Source of the DNA: Berberis thunbergii | Lineage: Eukaryota; Streptophyta; Magnoliopsida; Ranunculales; Berberidaceae | DNA length: 64,000 nt | NCBI GenBank assembly: GCA_003290165.1 | Contig: QNQO01000523.1 | Location: 1 to 64,000 of the forward strand | Reading direction: 5' to 3' | Shown: one piece after another, positions 37,037-49,859 of the stretch | How the letters are laid out: each line of letters starts with the position of its first letter | How positions within the stretch are numbered: the stretch's first letter is position 1 | Translations under genes and position numbers: made by a program | Notes under the pieces: generated by a model | Told to the model about the DNA's origin: nothing | The model's database searches: none | The model's input: only the letters and a program-made list of their open reading frames with translations

Positions 37037-37052
37037 TTTTGGTGTAGTGTAG
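37037..37052 (-). repeat. CACTA right terminal inverted repeat and TAG duplication
   Basis: TTTTGGTGTAGTG (37037-37049) is the inverse of the left terminus. The following TAG (37050-37052) repeats the bases before 26349. Retroelement sequence (gttcctttatcatg) resumes at once, as in the unoccupied copy at 20181. Confidence 0.95.
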
Positions 37053-37839
37053 GTTCCTTTATCATGTCATGCAATTCAATATGATGCTTTGAATGAAATT
37101 AATACAAGTTCTAGTGTTTAATTCTTAATTATGAAAGCAATCCAACTAGCAACGAAAGAAAATTAATTTGAGATCATGCAACGAATTATTATTGACAAAA
37201 GAAATGAAAGATGATCTGACTAAAAACTCTCAAAATTAAAGGAATAATAGGCTCAAAACTCACATATGGGTTATAATGAGTTAAATTCAATTAAACGTGC
37301 TATGAGTAAAAATTACAAAGTTGAATACATGTGAATTTTCATATGATGACCATAAATAAGCATTAACTAAATAATAATATTAGATCTTAACTCATGCTTA
37401 TAAATCACCTTAAATTCTTGCAATTAAAAACCAAATCTCATCATTGTGTTGGAAAGTATCATAAGACTTGAAACAACTATGAAATTTAAAAAAAAAATAA
37501 TTTATGACACTAATACCAACAAAGAAAATAAAAGGCAACATAAAATTTTTTTAATGGACACACACTTTTTATTTATTTATTTATTAATTTTTTTAAAATA
37601 AAAACAACGTTTTTGCCCCACACTTAAACCTAACATTGTCCTCAATGTTAATAGATCATAACACATGCAATGAAAGATTTAAAAGCGGAAAAAACAAACT
37701 ACTAACAAACAAGCAAACATAATGAAAATAAAATAACGGGATAGAGAAAGCAAATCTAATTGGGTTGCCTCCTAAGAAACGATTGTTTTAACGTCGTGCA
37801 GCCTGACGGTATCTGCAATTAATCCTCCGAATAAGTGGG
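37053..37839 (-). other. Internal region 2, non-coding part after the CACTA
   Basis: Homologous to about 20182-20920 of internal region 1, with scattered substitutions and short indels. It has a GTGTGGGG-type purine core on the minus strand near 37616. No coding. Confidence 0.8.
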
Positions 37840-38459
37840 AACATGGAGTGATACGTCCTCGACGTAATGCTCCACAAATGACTCATAATAGGGCTTAAGT
37901 CGATGATGTTTCACCTAAAACTCTTTACCAGTTGTGACACTCTTAATCTGTATGGCACCATGGGGAAAACATTAGTCACAATAAATGGACCAACCCATTC
38001 AAAACCTAACTTACCAGTTCTAAGACTTGATTGGAAAAGCAAGACTTTCATTCCAACGACAAAAGTATTTTCATGGATCATCTGATCATGAAAAACTATG
38101 GTGTTCTCCTTATAATTGTTTTTACTATCATAAGCCTCATCTTGAATCTTTTCAAGCTCAGTCAACTGAAATTTCTTCTGCTTCTTTGTGTCATAGGGAA
38201 CTCTAGTGCTCTTATATCCAACGGTAGTAGTGATGGTGGTCTCAAGTTCATCCTCATTTCTGATGCCCGACAATTTCTGGGCAAAATTTTCATTCACATT
38301 AATAGGAAAAAAAGAATGATTTTTAGTAGGGTATTTCTTGGCTTCAAAGATGTTGAAGCCAATCACATCAACATCAAATTCCATTGTTAGTTTCCTCGCA
38401 TGCACATCAATATTTGTTTTCGCAGTTATTATGAAGGGGCGCCCTAAGAGAAGAGGCAA
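37840..38459 (-). pseudogene. Protease tail fused to integrase C-terminus, copy 2
   Basis: Minus-strand frame 38459-37911 (182 codons): LLLGRPFIITAKTNIDVHAR, a KLTMEFDVDVIGFNIFEA segment, then directly FQLTELEKIQDEAYDSKNNY, MKVLLFQSSLRTGKLGFEWV and GPFIVTNVFP. The protease-to-integrase junction is the same as in copy 1, with reverse transcriptase, RNase H and the integrase core missing. This copy keeps its frame across the integrase segment better than copy 1. Confidence 0.85.
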
Positions 38460-39183
38460 AGGTGTTGAAAATTATGTATCTTCCATCTGCTGCACATAGA
38501 AATCTGTTGGGAATATCAAATGGTTAACCTGCACCAACACATCTTCCAACAAACCTTGAGGATATTCATTAGAATGGTCAGCCAATTGAATAATAACACC
38601 ATCATTTTTTAACTTCCCGAGATTCATAGATCGCTAAATAGAATACGGCTTAACATTAATTGAAGCACCTAAGTCTAGCATTGCATTTTCAATTTTAGTA
38701 TTACTGATTAACACAAGGGATAGTGAAACTACCCGGATCCTTACACTTTGATGGCAAATTCCTTTAAAGAACTATGGAGACATTTTCACTCACCATAACT
38801 ATCTCTCTGTCTCGAAGTCGCATATTTGTTGTGCAAAGCTCCTTAAAATTTTTTGCATACTTAGGCACTTGCTTAATAGCATCAAGAAGCGGAATATTGA
38901 CTTTGACTTTTCGGAAAGTTTCCAAAATTTCCTTATTCTGTTCATATTTTCTAGATTTGGCAAACCTTCCTGGAAAAAGCACAAAAGGTGGAACAAAATT
39001 AGTAGAAACTGAATTTGGAATGCTCACCTTCTCACCTTGGAGCTCTGGTGTTTCAATAACTCAGTTTCCCTATTTCGACTCTGTTTAGGGACTATTGGCT
39101 CATTCTCAATTTGCCTACCACTCCTCAATGTAATTGCTTTTGTAGTTTCAAACCTGCCCTTCGAATTTAGAGTGGTAAAACTA
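38460..39183 (-). pseudogene. gag tail and protease, copy 2 (truncated gag)
   Basis: Frame 39027-38764 reads through the gag/protease linker (RFAKSRKYEQNKEILETFRK, then NIPLLDAIKQVPKYAKNFKE). Further on, about 38690-38560, the protease motif MLDLGASINV is recognisable but broken by stops. All of gag upstream of the linker is missing. The sequence breaks at about 39183, where internal DNA joins the 40-bp LTR stub with a few bases of shared sequence (ag/tag). The missing part includes most of gag, the primer-binding site and nearly all of the outer LTR. Confidence 0.8.
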
Positions 39184-39223
39184 GAAATATGGTACTAAAA
39201 ATAGCCTCATAATGCCCCTATCA
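39184..39223 (-). repeat. Stub of the outer 5' LTR
   Basis: About 40 bp matching the right end of LTR 2 (GAAATATGGTACTAAAAATA, then ATGCCCCTATCA). It ends exactly at the LTR terminus and is followed by the target duplication gtact. It shows that a third LTR once closed the composite. Confidence 0.85.
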
Positions 39224-39228
39224 GTACT
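39224..39228. repeat. Target site duplication, right copy (gtact)
   Basis: Directly after the LTR terminus. It matches 17462-17466 at four of five bases and equals the satellite consensus at this monomer position. Confidence 0.7.
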
Positions 39229-42200
39229 CACCCATTCACCATAATATATTAAAATAGCCATAAGAATGGTAGGGTTTTGAAAATAGACACGGCAATCAAA
39301 AGATAGTCACGAGACATGCATGCTTAGACATTGCTCTGATAATAATCGGATGCCCCAGGCCCATTCGGGGAAACTACTCGTGCATTCTTGCTCGTACCCT
39401 TCCATTCTCCTTAATCGGGTAAAATAGCCCTAAGAATGCAAGGATTTTGAAAATAGACACGGGAATCCAAAGATAGTCATGAGACATGAATGCTAAGACC
39501 TTGTTTGGACCATAATCGGATGCTTTAGGCACATTCGAGGAAACTACCCGTGCATTCTTGCTCTTACTCATCCATTCACCTAAATGTTGTAAAATAGCGT
39601 TAAGAATGCAAGGACTTAGAAAATAGACACGTGAATCCAAAGATAATCATGGGACATGCATGCTTAGACCTTTTTCGGACAATAATCAGATGCTCCTTCA
39701 AAAAAACTACCCGTGCATTCTTGCTCGTACTCATCCATTCAACATAACATGATAAAATAGCTATAAGAATGCAAGGATTTTGAAAATAGACATGGGAATC
39801 AAAAGATAGCCACGAGACAGGCATGTTCAGACCTTGCTTGGACCAAAATTAGGTGCTCTATGCACATTCGGGCAAACTACACGTGCATTCTTGCTCATAC
39901 TCATCCATTCGACATAATATGGAAAAAAAACCCTAAGAATGCAATTTTTTTTAAAATAGACATGGGAATCCAAAGATAGTCACGGTCATGCATGCTCAGA
40001 CCTTGCTTGGACCATAATCAGATGCTCTATGCATGTTCGAGGAAACTACCCGTGCATTCTTGCTCATACTCATCCATTCAACATAATATGGAAAAACAAC
40101 CCATAGAATGCAAGGATTTTGAAAATGGACAAGGGGATCCAAAGATAGTCTCGTGACATGCATGCCCAAACCTTCCTCGGACCATAATCGGATGCGCCTT
40201 GCACATTTGGGCAAACTACCCGTGCTTTTTTGCTCGTACTAATCCATTCACCATGATATTGAAAAATATCCCTATGAATGAAATTATTTTGAAAATAGAC
40301 ACGGGAATCCAACGATACGCACGGGACATGCATGCTCAAACCTTGCTTGGACCATAATCGAATGTTCCAGGCACATTCGGGGAAACTACCCATGTATTCT
40401 TGCTCATACTCATCCATTCGGGGAAACTACCCATGTATTCTTGCTCGTAATCATCCATTCTTTTTAATATGGTAAAATAGCCATAAGAATGCAAGGATTT
40501 TAAAAATAGGCACGAGAATCCAAATAAGTCACGGGACATGCAAGCTCATACCTTACTTGGACCATAATTAGATGCTCCAAGCACATTCTGGTAAACTACC
40601 CGTGCATTCTTGCTCATTCCCATCCATTCGACATAGTATGGAAAAATAGCAAACAGAATGCAAGTATTATGAAAATAGACACAAGAATCCATAGATAGTC
40701 ACGGGACAAGCATGCTCAAACCTTGTTCGAATCATAATCGGATGCGCCATACACATTCGGGTAAATTACCCGAGCATTCTTTCTCGTATTCATCCACTCA
40801 CCATAATATAGTTAAATAGCCATAATAATGCAAAAAAATTTAAAATAGATTCGGGAATCCAAATATGGTCACGACACATGCATGCTTAGACCTTGCTAGG
40901 ACCATAATTGGATGCTTAAGCCACATTCGGGGAAACTACCCGTGCATTCTTCCTCCTACACATCCATTTTCCATAATAAGGTAAAATAGCCATAAAAATG
41001 CAAGAATTTTAAAAATAGACACGAGAATCCAAAGATAGTCGCGAGACATGCATTCTCAAACCTTGCTTGGACCATAATCAGATGCTTGCACATTCCGGCA
41101 AATTACCCGTGCATTCTTGCTCAAACTCATCCATTCGACTTAATATGGAGAAACAACCCTAATAATGCAAGGATTTTGAAAATAGACACGGAAAATGCAT
41201 GCTCAGACCTTGCTTGAACCAAAATCGGATGCTCCAAGCACATTCGGGCAAACTACCCATGCATTCTTGCTCGTACACATCCATTTACTATAATATTGTA
41301 AAATAGCACTAAGAATGCCAAAATTTTGATAATAGACACTAGAATCCAAAGATAATCAAGGGACATGCATGCTTAGACCTTGTTCAGACCATAATCGGAT
41401 GCTCCAGGCACATTCCGGGAAACTACCTTTGCATTCTTGCCCGTACTCTTCCATTGTCCATAAAATTGTGAAATAGCCATAAGAATGCAATGATTTTGAA
41501 AATAGACACAGGAATAAAAAGAGAGTCACGGGACATGCATGCTCAGACCTAGCTTGGACCATAATCCGATGCTCCATACACATTCGGGCAAACTACCCGT
41601 GCATTCTTGCTCATTCATCCATTCGACAAATTAAGGTAAAACAGTTCTAACAAAGCATGGATTCCAAAAATAGACAAGGGAATCCAAATATAGTCACATG
41701 ACAAGCATGCTCAGACCTTGCCGGCCCATAATCGGAAGCTTCATGCACATTCGAGCAAACTACTCGGGCATTCTTGCTCATACTCATCCATTCGCCATAA
41801 TTTAGTTAAATAGCCATAATAAAGCAGGGATTTTAAAAATAGACACGGGAATCCAAAGATTGTCGGGGGACATGCATTCTCAACCTTGCTTAGACCATTA
41901 TCGAATGCTCCTTGGGCATTAAACATAATATAGTAAAATGGCCCTAAGAATGCAAGGATTTTGATAATAGACACAGGAATCCCAATATAGTCATAGGAAA
42001 TGCATGCTCAAACCTTGCTCGGACCCTAATCGGATGCTCCATGCACATTCGGGCAAACTACCCGTTCATTATTGCTCGTCTCATCCATTCGCCATAATAT
42101 GGTAAAATTTCCCTACGAATGAAAGGATTATAAAAATAGACACGAGAATCCAAAGATAATCACAAGACATGCATGCTCAGACCTTGCTCAGACCGTAATC

Positions 42201-45200
42201 GGATGCTCCTAGCACATTCTGGGAAACTACCCTTGCATTCTTGCTTGTACTCTTCCAGTCTCCATAATAAGGTAAAATTGCCAGAAGAATACAAGGATTT
42301 TCAAAATAGACACAAGAATCAAAAGCTAGTCACGACACATGCATGCTAAGACGTTGCTTGGAACATGATCAGATGTTCAATGCACATTCGGGCAAATCAC
42401 CCTTGCATTCTTGCTCATACTCATCCATTCGACAAAATATGGAAAAACAGCCCTAAGAATGCAAGGATTTTGAAAATAGACACGGGAAATGCATGCTCAG
42501 ACCTTGCTTGAACGAAAATCGATGCTCCAAACACATTCGGGCATACTACCCGTGCATTCTTGCTCGTACACATCCATTCACCATAATATTGTAAAATAGC
42601 ACTAAGAATGCAAGGATTGTGATAATAGACACAAGAATCTAAAGATAATCACGGGACATGCGTGCTTAGAAATTATTTTGACCATAACCGGATGCTCCAA
42701 ACACATTTTGGGAAACTACCTGTGCATTCTTGCTCGTACTCTTCCGTTCTCCATAATATGGTAAAATAGCCATAAGAATGGAAAGATTTTGAAAATAGAC
42801 ACAGGAATCAAAAGATAGTCATGGGACACGCATGCTCAGACCTTGCATGGATCATAATCCAATGCCCCATACACATTCAGGCAAACTACCCGTGCATTCT
42901 TGCTCATATTCATCCATTCGACATATTATCGTAAAACATTTCTAACAAGGCATGGATTTTGAAAATAGACACGGGAATCCAAACATAGTCACGGGACATG
43001 CATGCTCAGACCTTGTTCGGCCCATAATCGGATGATTCATGCACATTCGGGCAAACTACCCGTGCATTCTTTCTCATACTCATCCATTAGCCATAATATA
43101 GTTAAATAGCCATAATAATGCAAGGATTTTAAAAATAGACTCAGGAATCAAAATATAGTCAGGGGAGATGCATGGTTAGATCTTGCTCGGACCATAATCA
43201 GATGCGCCTTGCACTTTCGGGCAACTACCCGTGCATTCTAATTCACACTCGTCCATTTGCCATAATATGGAGAAATAGCCCTATGAATGCAAGGATTTTG
43301 AAAATAGACTCGGGAATCCAAAGATTGTCATGGGACATGCATTCTCAACCTTCTTCAGACCATAATCGAATGCTCCTTGCGCATTAACCATAATATAGTA
43401 ATATGGCCCTAAGAATGCAAGGATTTTGAGAATAGACACAGGAATCCCAATATAGTCACGGAAAATGCATGTTCAGACCTTGCTCGGACCATAATCGGAT
43501 GCTCCATGCACATTCGGGCAAGCTACCAGTTAATTTTTGCTCGTACTCATCCATTCGCCATAATATGGTAAAACAGCCCTACGAATGCAAGGATTATAAA
43601 AATAGACACGAGAATCCAAAGATAATCATGGGATATGCATGCTCAGACCTTGCACAGGCTGTAATCGGATGCTCCTGGCACATTCTGGGAAACCACACGT
43701 GCATTCTTGCTCATACTCTTCCATTCTCCATAATATGATAAAATTGCTAGAAGAATTCAAGGATTTTCAAAATAGACACAGGAATCAAATGGTAGTCACG
43801 GCACATGCATGCTCAGACGTTGCTTGGAACATGATCAGATGCTCCATGCACATTCGGGCAAACCACCCTTGCATTCTTGCTCATACTCATCCATTCGACA
43901 AAATATAGAAAATAGCCATAAAAATGCAAAGATTTTGAAAATAGACACGAGAATCCAAAGATAGTCACGGGACATACATGCTCAAACCTTGCTCGGACCA
44001 TAATCGGATGCTTCATGCACATTCAGGTAAACTACCCGTGCATTCTTGCTCGTAATCATCCATTCATCATAATATAGCAAAATAGCCCTAATAATGCAAG
44101 GATTTTTTAAAATAGACACGGGGATCCAAATATAGTCAAGGGACATGCATGCTAAGACCTTGCTCGGACCATAAACTGATGCGCCATTCACTTTAGGGCA
44201 AACTACATGTGCATTCTTGCTCATACTCATCCATTCGCCATAATATGGAAAATAGCACTATGAATGCAAGGATTTTTAAAATAGACACGGGAATCCAAAG
44301 ATTGACAGGGGACATGCATTCTCAACCTTGCTTAGACCATTATCGAATGCTCCTTGCGCATTCGGGCAAACTACCAGTGCATTCTTGCTCGTACTCACCC
44401 ATTCACCATAATATGGTAAAATGGCCCTAAGAATACATGGATTTTGAAAATAGACAGATGAATCCCAAGATAGTCAAGGGAAATGCATCCTCAGACCTTG
44501 CTCGGGCCATAATCGGATGCTCCACGCAAATTCGGGCAAACTACCCATGCATTCTTACTCATACTGATCCATTCGACATAAGTTTATAAAATAGCACTAA
44601 GAATGCACGGATTTTGAAAATAGACACGGCAATCCAAAGATTGTCAGGGGACATGCATTCTCAAACCTTGCTTGGACCATAATCGATTGCTCCTTGTACA
44701 TTCGGGCAAACTACCAGTGCATTATTGCTCGTACTCACCCATTAACCATAATAAGGTAAAATGGTCTAAGAATGCAAGGATTTTGAAAATAGACAAGGGA
44801 ATCAAAAGATAGTCATGGGACATGCATGATCAGACCTTGCATGGACCATAATCCGATGCTCCATACACATTCGGGCAAACTACCCGTGAATTCTTGCTCA
44901 TAGTCATCCATTCGGGATATTATGGTAAAACATATCTTACAAGGCATGGATTTTGAAAATAGACACGGGAATCCAAAGATAGTCACGGGACATTCATGCT
45001 CAGACCTTGTTCGGCCCATAATTTTATGATTCATGCACATTCGGGAAAACTACCCGTGCATTCTTGCTCACACTCATCCATTTGCCATAATATAGTTAAA
45101 TAGCCATAATAATGCAAGGATTTTAAAAATAGACTCGGGAATCAAAATATAGTCACGGGAGATGCATGCTTAGACCTTGCTCGGACCATAATCAGATGCG

Positions 45201-47358
45201 CATTGCACTTTCGGGAAACTCCGTGCATTCTTATTCATACTCGTCCATTTGCCATAATATGGAGAAATAGCAATATGAATGCAAGGATTTTGAAAATTGG
45301 GTGAATCCAAAGATTGTCAGGGGACATGCATTCTCAACCTTGTTCAGACCATAATCGAGTGCTTCTTGCGCATTAACCATAATATAGTAAAATGGCCCTA
45401 AGAATGCAAGGATTTTGAGAATAGACAGAGGAATCCCAATATAGTCACGGGAAATGCATGTTCAAACCTTGCTCGGACCATAATCGGATTCTCCATGCAC
45501 ATTCGGAAAGCTACCCGTTCATTCTTGCTCATACTCATCCATTCACCATAATATGGTAAAATAACCCTACGAATGCAACGATTATAAAAATAGACGCGAG
45601 AATCCAAAGATAATCATGGGATATGCATGCTAAGACCTTGCTCAAACTGTAATCGGATGCTCCTGGCACATTCTGAGAAACTACACGTGCATTCTTGCTC
45701 GTACTCTTCCGTTCTCCATAATATGGTAAAATTGCTAGAAGAATTCAAGGATTTTCAAAATAGACACAGGAATCAAAAGGTAGTCACGGCACATGCATGC
45801 TCAGACGTTGCTTGGAACATGACCAGATGCTCCATGCACATTCGGCAAACCACCCTTGTTTTCTTGCTCATACTCATGCATTCGACAAAATATGGAAAAT
45901 ATCCATAAAAATGCAAAGATTTTGAAAATAGACACGAGAATCCAAAGATAGTCACGAGACATACATGCTCATATCTTGCTCGGACCATAATCGGATGCTT
46001 CATGCACATTCGGGCAAACTACCCGTGCATTCTTGCTCGTACTCATCCATTCACCATAATATACTAAAATAGCCATAATAATGCAAGGATTTTTAAAATA
46101 GACACGGGGATCAAAATATAGTCAAGGGACATGCATGCTAAGACCTTGCTCAGACAATAAACAGATGCGCCATTCACTTTAGGGCAAACTACCTGTGCAT
46201 TCTTGCTCATACTCATCCATTCGCCATAATATGGAAAATAGCACTATGAATGCAAGGATTTTTAAAATAGACACGGGAATCCAAAGATTGTCAGGGGACA
46301 TGCATTCTCAACCTTGCTTAGACCATTATCGAATGCTCATTGCACATTCGGACAAACTACCAGTGCATTCTTGCTCGTACTCACCCATTCACCATAATAT
46401 GGTAAAATGGCCCTAAGAATACATGGATTTTGAAAATAGACACATGAATCCCAAGATAGTCAAGGGAAATGCATGCTCAGACCTTGCTCGGACCATAATC
46501 GGATGCTCCATGCAAATTCGGGCAAACTACCCATGCATTCTTGCTCATACTCATCCATTCGACATAATTTTATAAAATAGCACTAAGAATACACGGATTT
46601 TGAAAATAGACACGGCAATCCAAAGATTGTCAGGGGACATGCATTCTCAAACCTTGCTTGGACCATAATCGATTGCTCCTTGTACATTCGGGCAAACTAC
46701 CAGTGCATTGTTGCTCGTACTCAACCATTAACCAAAATATGGTAAAATGGTCTAAGAATGCAAGGATTTTGAAAATAGACAAGGGAATCAAAAGATAGTC
46801 ATGGGACATGCATGCTCAGACCTTGCATGGGCCATAATCCGATGCTCCATACACATTCGGGCAAACTACCCGTGCATTCTTGCTCATAGTCATCCATTCG
46901 TAATATTATGGTAAAACATATCTAACAAGGCACGGATTTTGAAAATAGACACGGGAATCCAAAGATAGTCACGGGACATGCATGCTCAGACCTTGTTCGG
47001 CCCATAATCGGATGATTCATGCACATTCGGGAAAACAACACGTGCATTCTTGCTGACACTTATCCATTCGCCATAATATAGTTAAATAGCCATAATAATG
47101 CAAGGATTTTAAAAATAGACTCGGGAATAAAAATATAGTCACGGGAGATGCATGCTTAGACCTTGCTTGGACCATAATCTGATGCGCCTTGCACTTTCGA
47201 GCAACTCCGTGCATTCTTATTCATACTCGTCCATTTGCCATAATATGGAGAAATAGCCCTATGAATGCAAGGATTTTGAAAATTGGCTCATGAATCCAAA
47301 GATTGTCAGGGGACATGCATTCTCAACTATGTTAAGACCATAATCGAATGCTCCTTGC

Positions 47359-49859
47359 GCATTAAACATAATATAGTAAAATGGCCCTAAGAATGCAAGG
47401 ATTTTGAGAATAGACAAAGGAATCCCAATATAGTCACGGGAAATGCATGTTCAGACCTTGCTCGGACCATAATCGGATTCTCCATGCACATTCAGGAAAT
47501 CTACCCGTTCATTCTTGCTCATACTCATCCATTCGCCATAATATGGTAAAATAACCCTACGAATGCAAGGATTATAAAAATAGACGCGAGAATCCAAAAA
47601 TAATCATGGGATATGCATGCTCAGACCTTGCTCAAACTGTAATCGGATGCTCCTGGCACATTCTGTGAAACTACACGTGCATTCTTGCTCGTACTCTTCC
47701 ATTCTCCATAATATGGTAAAATTGCTAGAAGAATTCAAGGATTTTCAAAATGAACCCAGGAATCAAAAGGTAGTCACGGCACATGCTTGCTCAGACGTTG
47801 CTTGGAACATGATCAGATGCTTCATGCACATTTGACAAACTACCCTTGCATTCTTGCTCATACTCATCCATTCGACAAAATATGGAAAATAGCCATAAAA
47901 ATGCAAAGATTTTGAAAATAGACACGAGAATCCAAAGATAGTCACGAGACATACATGCTCAGATCTTGCTCGGACCATAATCGGATGCTTCATGCACATT
48001 CGGGCAAACTACCCATGCATTCTTGCTCATACTCATCCATTCACCATAATATACTAAAATAGCCATAATAATGCAAGGATTTATAAAATAGACACGGGGT
48101 TCCAAATATAGTCAAGGGACATGCATGCTAAGACCTTGCTCGGACAATAAACAGATGCGCCATTCACTTTAGGGCAAACTACCTGTGCATTCTTGCTCAT
48201 ACTCATCCATTCGCCATAATATGGAAAATAGCACTATGAATGCAAGGATTTTGAAAATAGACACGGGAATCCAAAGATTGTCAGGGGACATGCATTCTCA
48301 ACCTTGCTTAAACCATTATCGAATGCTCCTTGCGCATTCGGACAAACTACCAGTGCATTCTTGCTCGTACTCACCCATTCACCATAATATGGTAAAATGG
48401 CCCTAAGAATACATGGATTTTGAAAATAGACACATGAATCCCAAGATAGTCAAGGGAAATGCATGCTCAGACCTTGCTCGGACCATAATCGGATGCTCCA
48501 TGCAAATTTGGGCAAACTACCCATGCATTCTTGCTCATACTCATCCATTCGACATAATTTTCTAAAATAACACTAAGAATGAACGGATTTTAAAAATAGA
48601 CACATTAATCGAAAGATAGTCATGGGACATACATTCTCAGACCTTACTCGTACCATTATCGGACACTCCAGGCAGATTCGACTAAACTACCCTTGCATTC
48701 TTGCTCATTCCCATCTATTCACCATAATATGGTAAAATAGCCCTAATAATGCAAGTATTTTAAAAATAGACACAGGAATCCAAAGGTAGACACGGGACAT
48801 GCATGCTCAGACCTTGCTCGGCCTATAATCGGATGCTTCATGGACATTCGGGAACACTACCCGTGCACTCTTGCTCGTACTCATCCCTTCGCCATAATAT
48901 TGTTAAAAAGCCATATTAATGCAAGGATTTTGAAAATAGACATGAGAATCCAAATATAGTCATGTGACATGCATGCTCAAACCATGCTGAGACCATAATC
49001 GGATACGCCTTGCACTTTCGGGCATACTACCCGTGCATTCTTTTTCATACTCATCCATTCGCCATAATATGGAGAAATAGCTCTATGAATGCAAATATTT
49101 TGAAAATATACATGGGAATCCAAAAATTGTCAGGGGACATGCATTCTGAACCTTGCTTAGACCATTATCGAATGCTCCTTGCGCATTCGGGCAAACTACT
49201 CGTGCATTCTTGCTCGTACTCTTCCGTTCTCCATAATATGGTAAAATAGCCATAATATGGAAAGATTTTGAAAATAGACACAGGAATCAAAAGATAGTCA
49301 TGGGACATGCATGCTCAGACCTTGCATGGACCATAATCCGATGCTCCATACACATTCAGGCAAACTACCTGTGCATTCTTGCTCATAGTCATCCATTCGA
49401 CATATTATGGTAAAACATTTATAACAAGGCATGGATTTTGAAAATAGACACGGGAATCAAAAGATAGTCACGAAACATGCATGCTTAGACCTTGTTCGGC
49501 CCATAATCGGATGATTCATGCACATTCGGGCAAACTACCCGTGCATTCTTTCTCATACTCATCCATTCGCCATAATATAGTTAAATAGCCATAATAATGC
49601 AAGCATTTTAAAAATAGACTCGGGAATCAAAATATAGTTAGGGTAGATGCATGCTTAGATCTTGCACGGACCATAATCAGATGCGTCTTGCACTTTCGGG
49701 CAACTACCCGTGCATTCTTATTCATACTCGTCCATTTGCCATAATATGGAGAAATAGCCCTATGAATGCAAGTATTTTGAAAATAGACTCGGGAATCCAA
49801 AGATTGTCAGGGGACATGCATTCTAAACCTTGTTCAGACCATAATCGAATGCTCCTTGC
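47359..49859. repeat. 15-monomer variant higher-order unit (2501 bp)
   Basis: This unit is about 511 bp longer than its neighbours and contains 15 monomers instead of 12. The extra or replaced monomers lie at about 48590-49400, with types not found in the standard unit at that position (for example ACACATTAATCGAAAGATAG and GGACACTCCAGGCAGATTCG). Confidence 0.75.

Larger units (their letters stand above)
26349..37049 (+). mobile_element. Complete 10.7-kb CACTA transposon carrying four captured gene fragments
   Basis: Termini are CACTACACCAAAA at 26349-26361 and its inverse TTTTGGTGTAGTG ending at 37049, with TAG duplications outside. Both ends have dense palindromic subterminal repeats (26385-26880 and 36500-36995). 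The interior holds, all on the + strand, CREG-like exons (27136-29659), urease exons (30516-31256), clathrin heavy chain exons (32545-32821) and transportin-1 exons (35436-36119), plus a foldback element and simple repeats. No TnpA/TnpD-like transposase was recognised, so movement would need a transposase supplied in trans. Gene-fragment-carrying CACTAs are known in plants, the soybean Tgm-Express type being an example. The insertion site in the retroelement has an unoccupied counterpart at 20179-20181. Confidence 0.93.
17467..39223 (-). mobile_element. Tandem (three-LTR) Athila/Tat-type Ty3/gypsy retrotransposon, non-autonomous, with nested CACTA
   Basis: Read on the minus strand, the element begins at 39223 (TGATAGGGGC) and ends at 17467 (GCGCATCA). 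In + coordinates the order is a full LTR (17467-19117), internal region 1 (19118-23634), a full LTR (23635-25397), internal region 2 (25398-about 39183, split by the CACTA at 26349-37049), and a 40-bp LTR stub (about 39184-39223). Satellite lies on both sides in the same monomer phase, with a 5-bp target duplication, so the whole block behaves as one insertion. Coding remains are gag, aspartic protease and the integrase C-terminus; reverse transcriptase, RNase H and the integrase core are missing from both internal regions. A tRNA-Asp-like primer-binding site next to the middle LTR and the gag/protease sequence type point to the Athila/Tat group. Confidence 0.85.
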
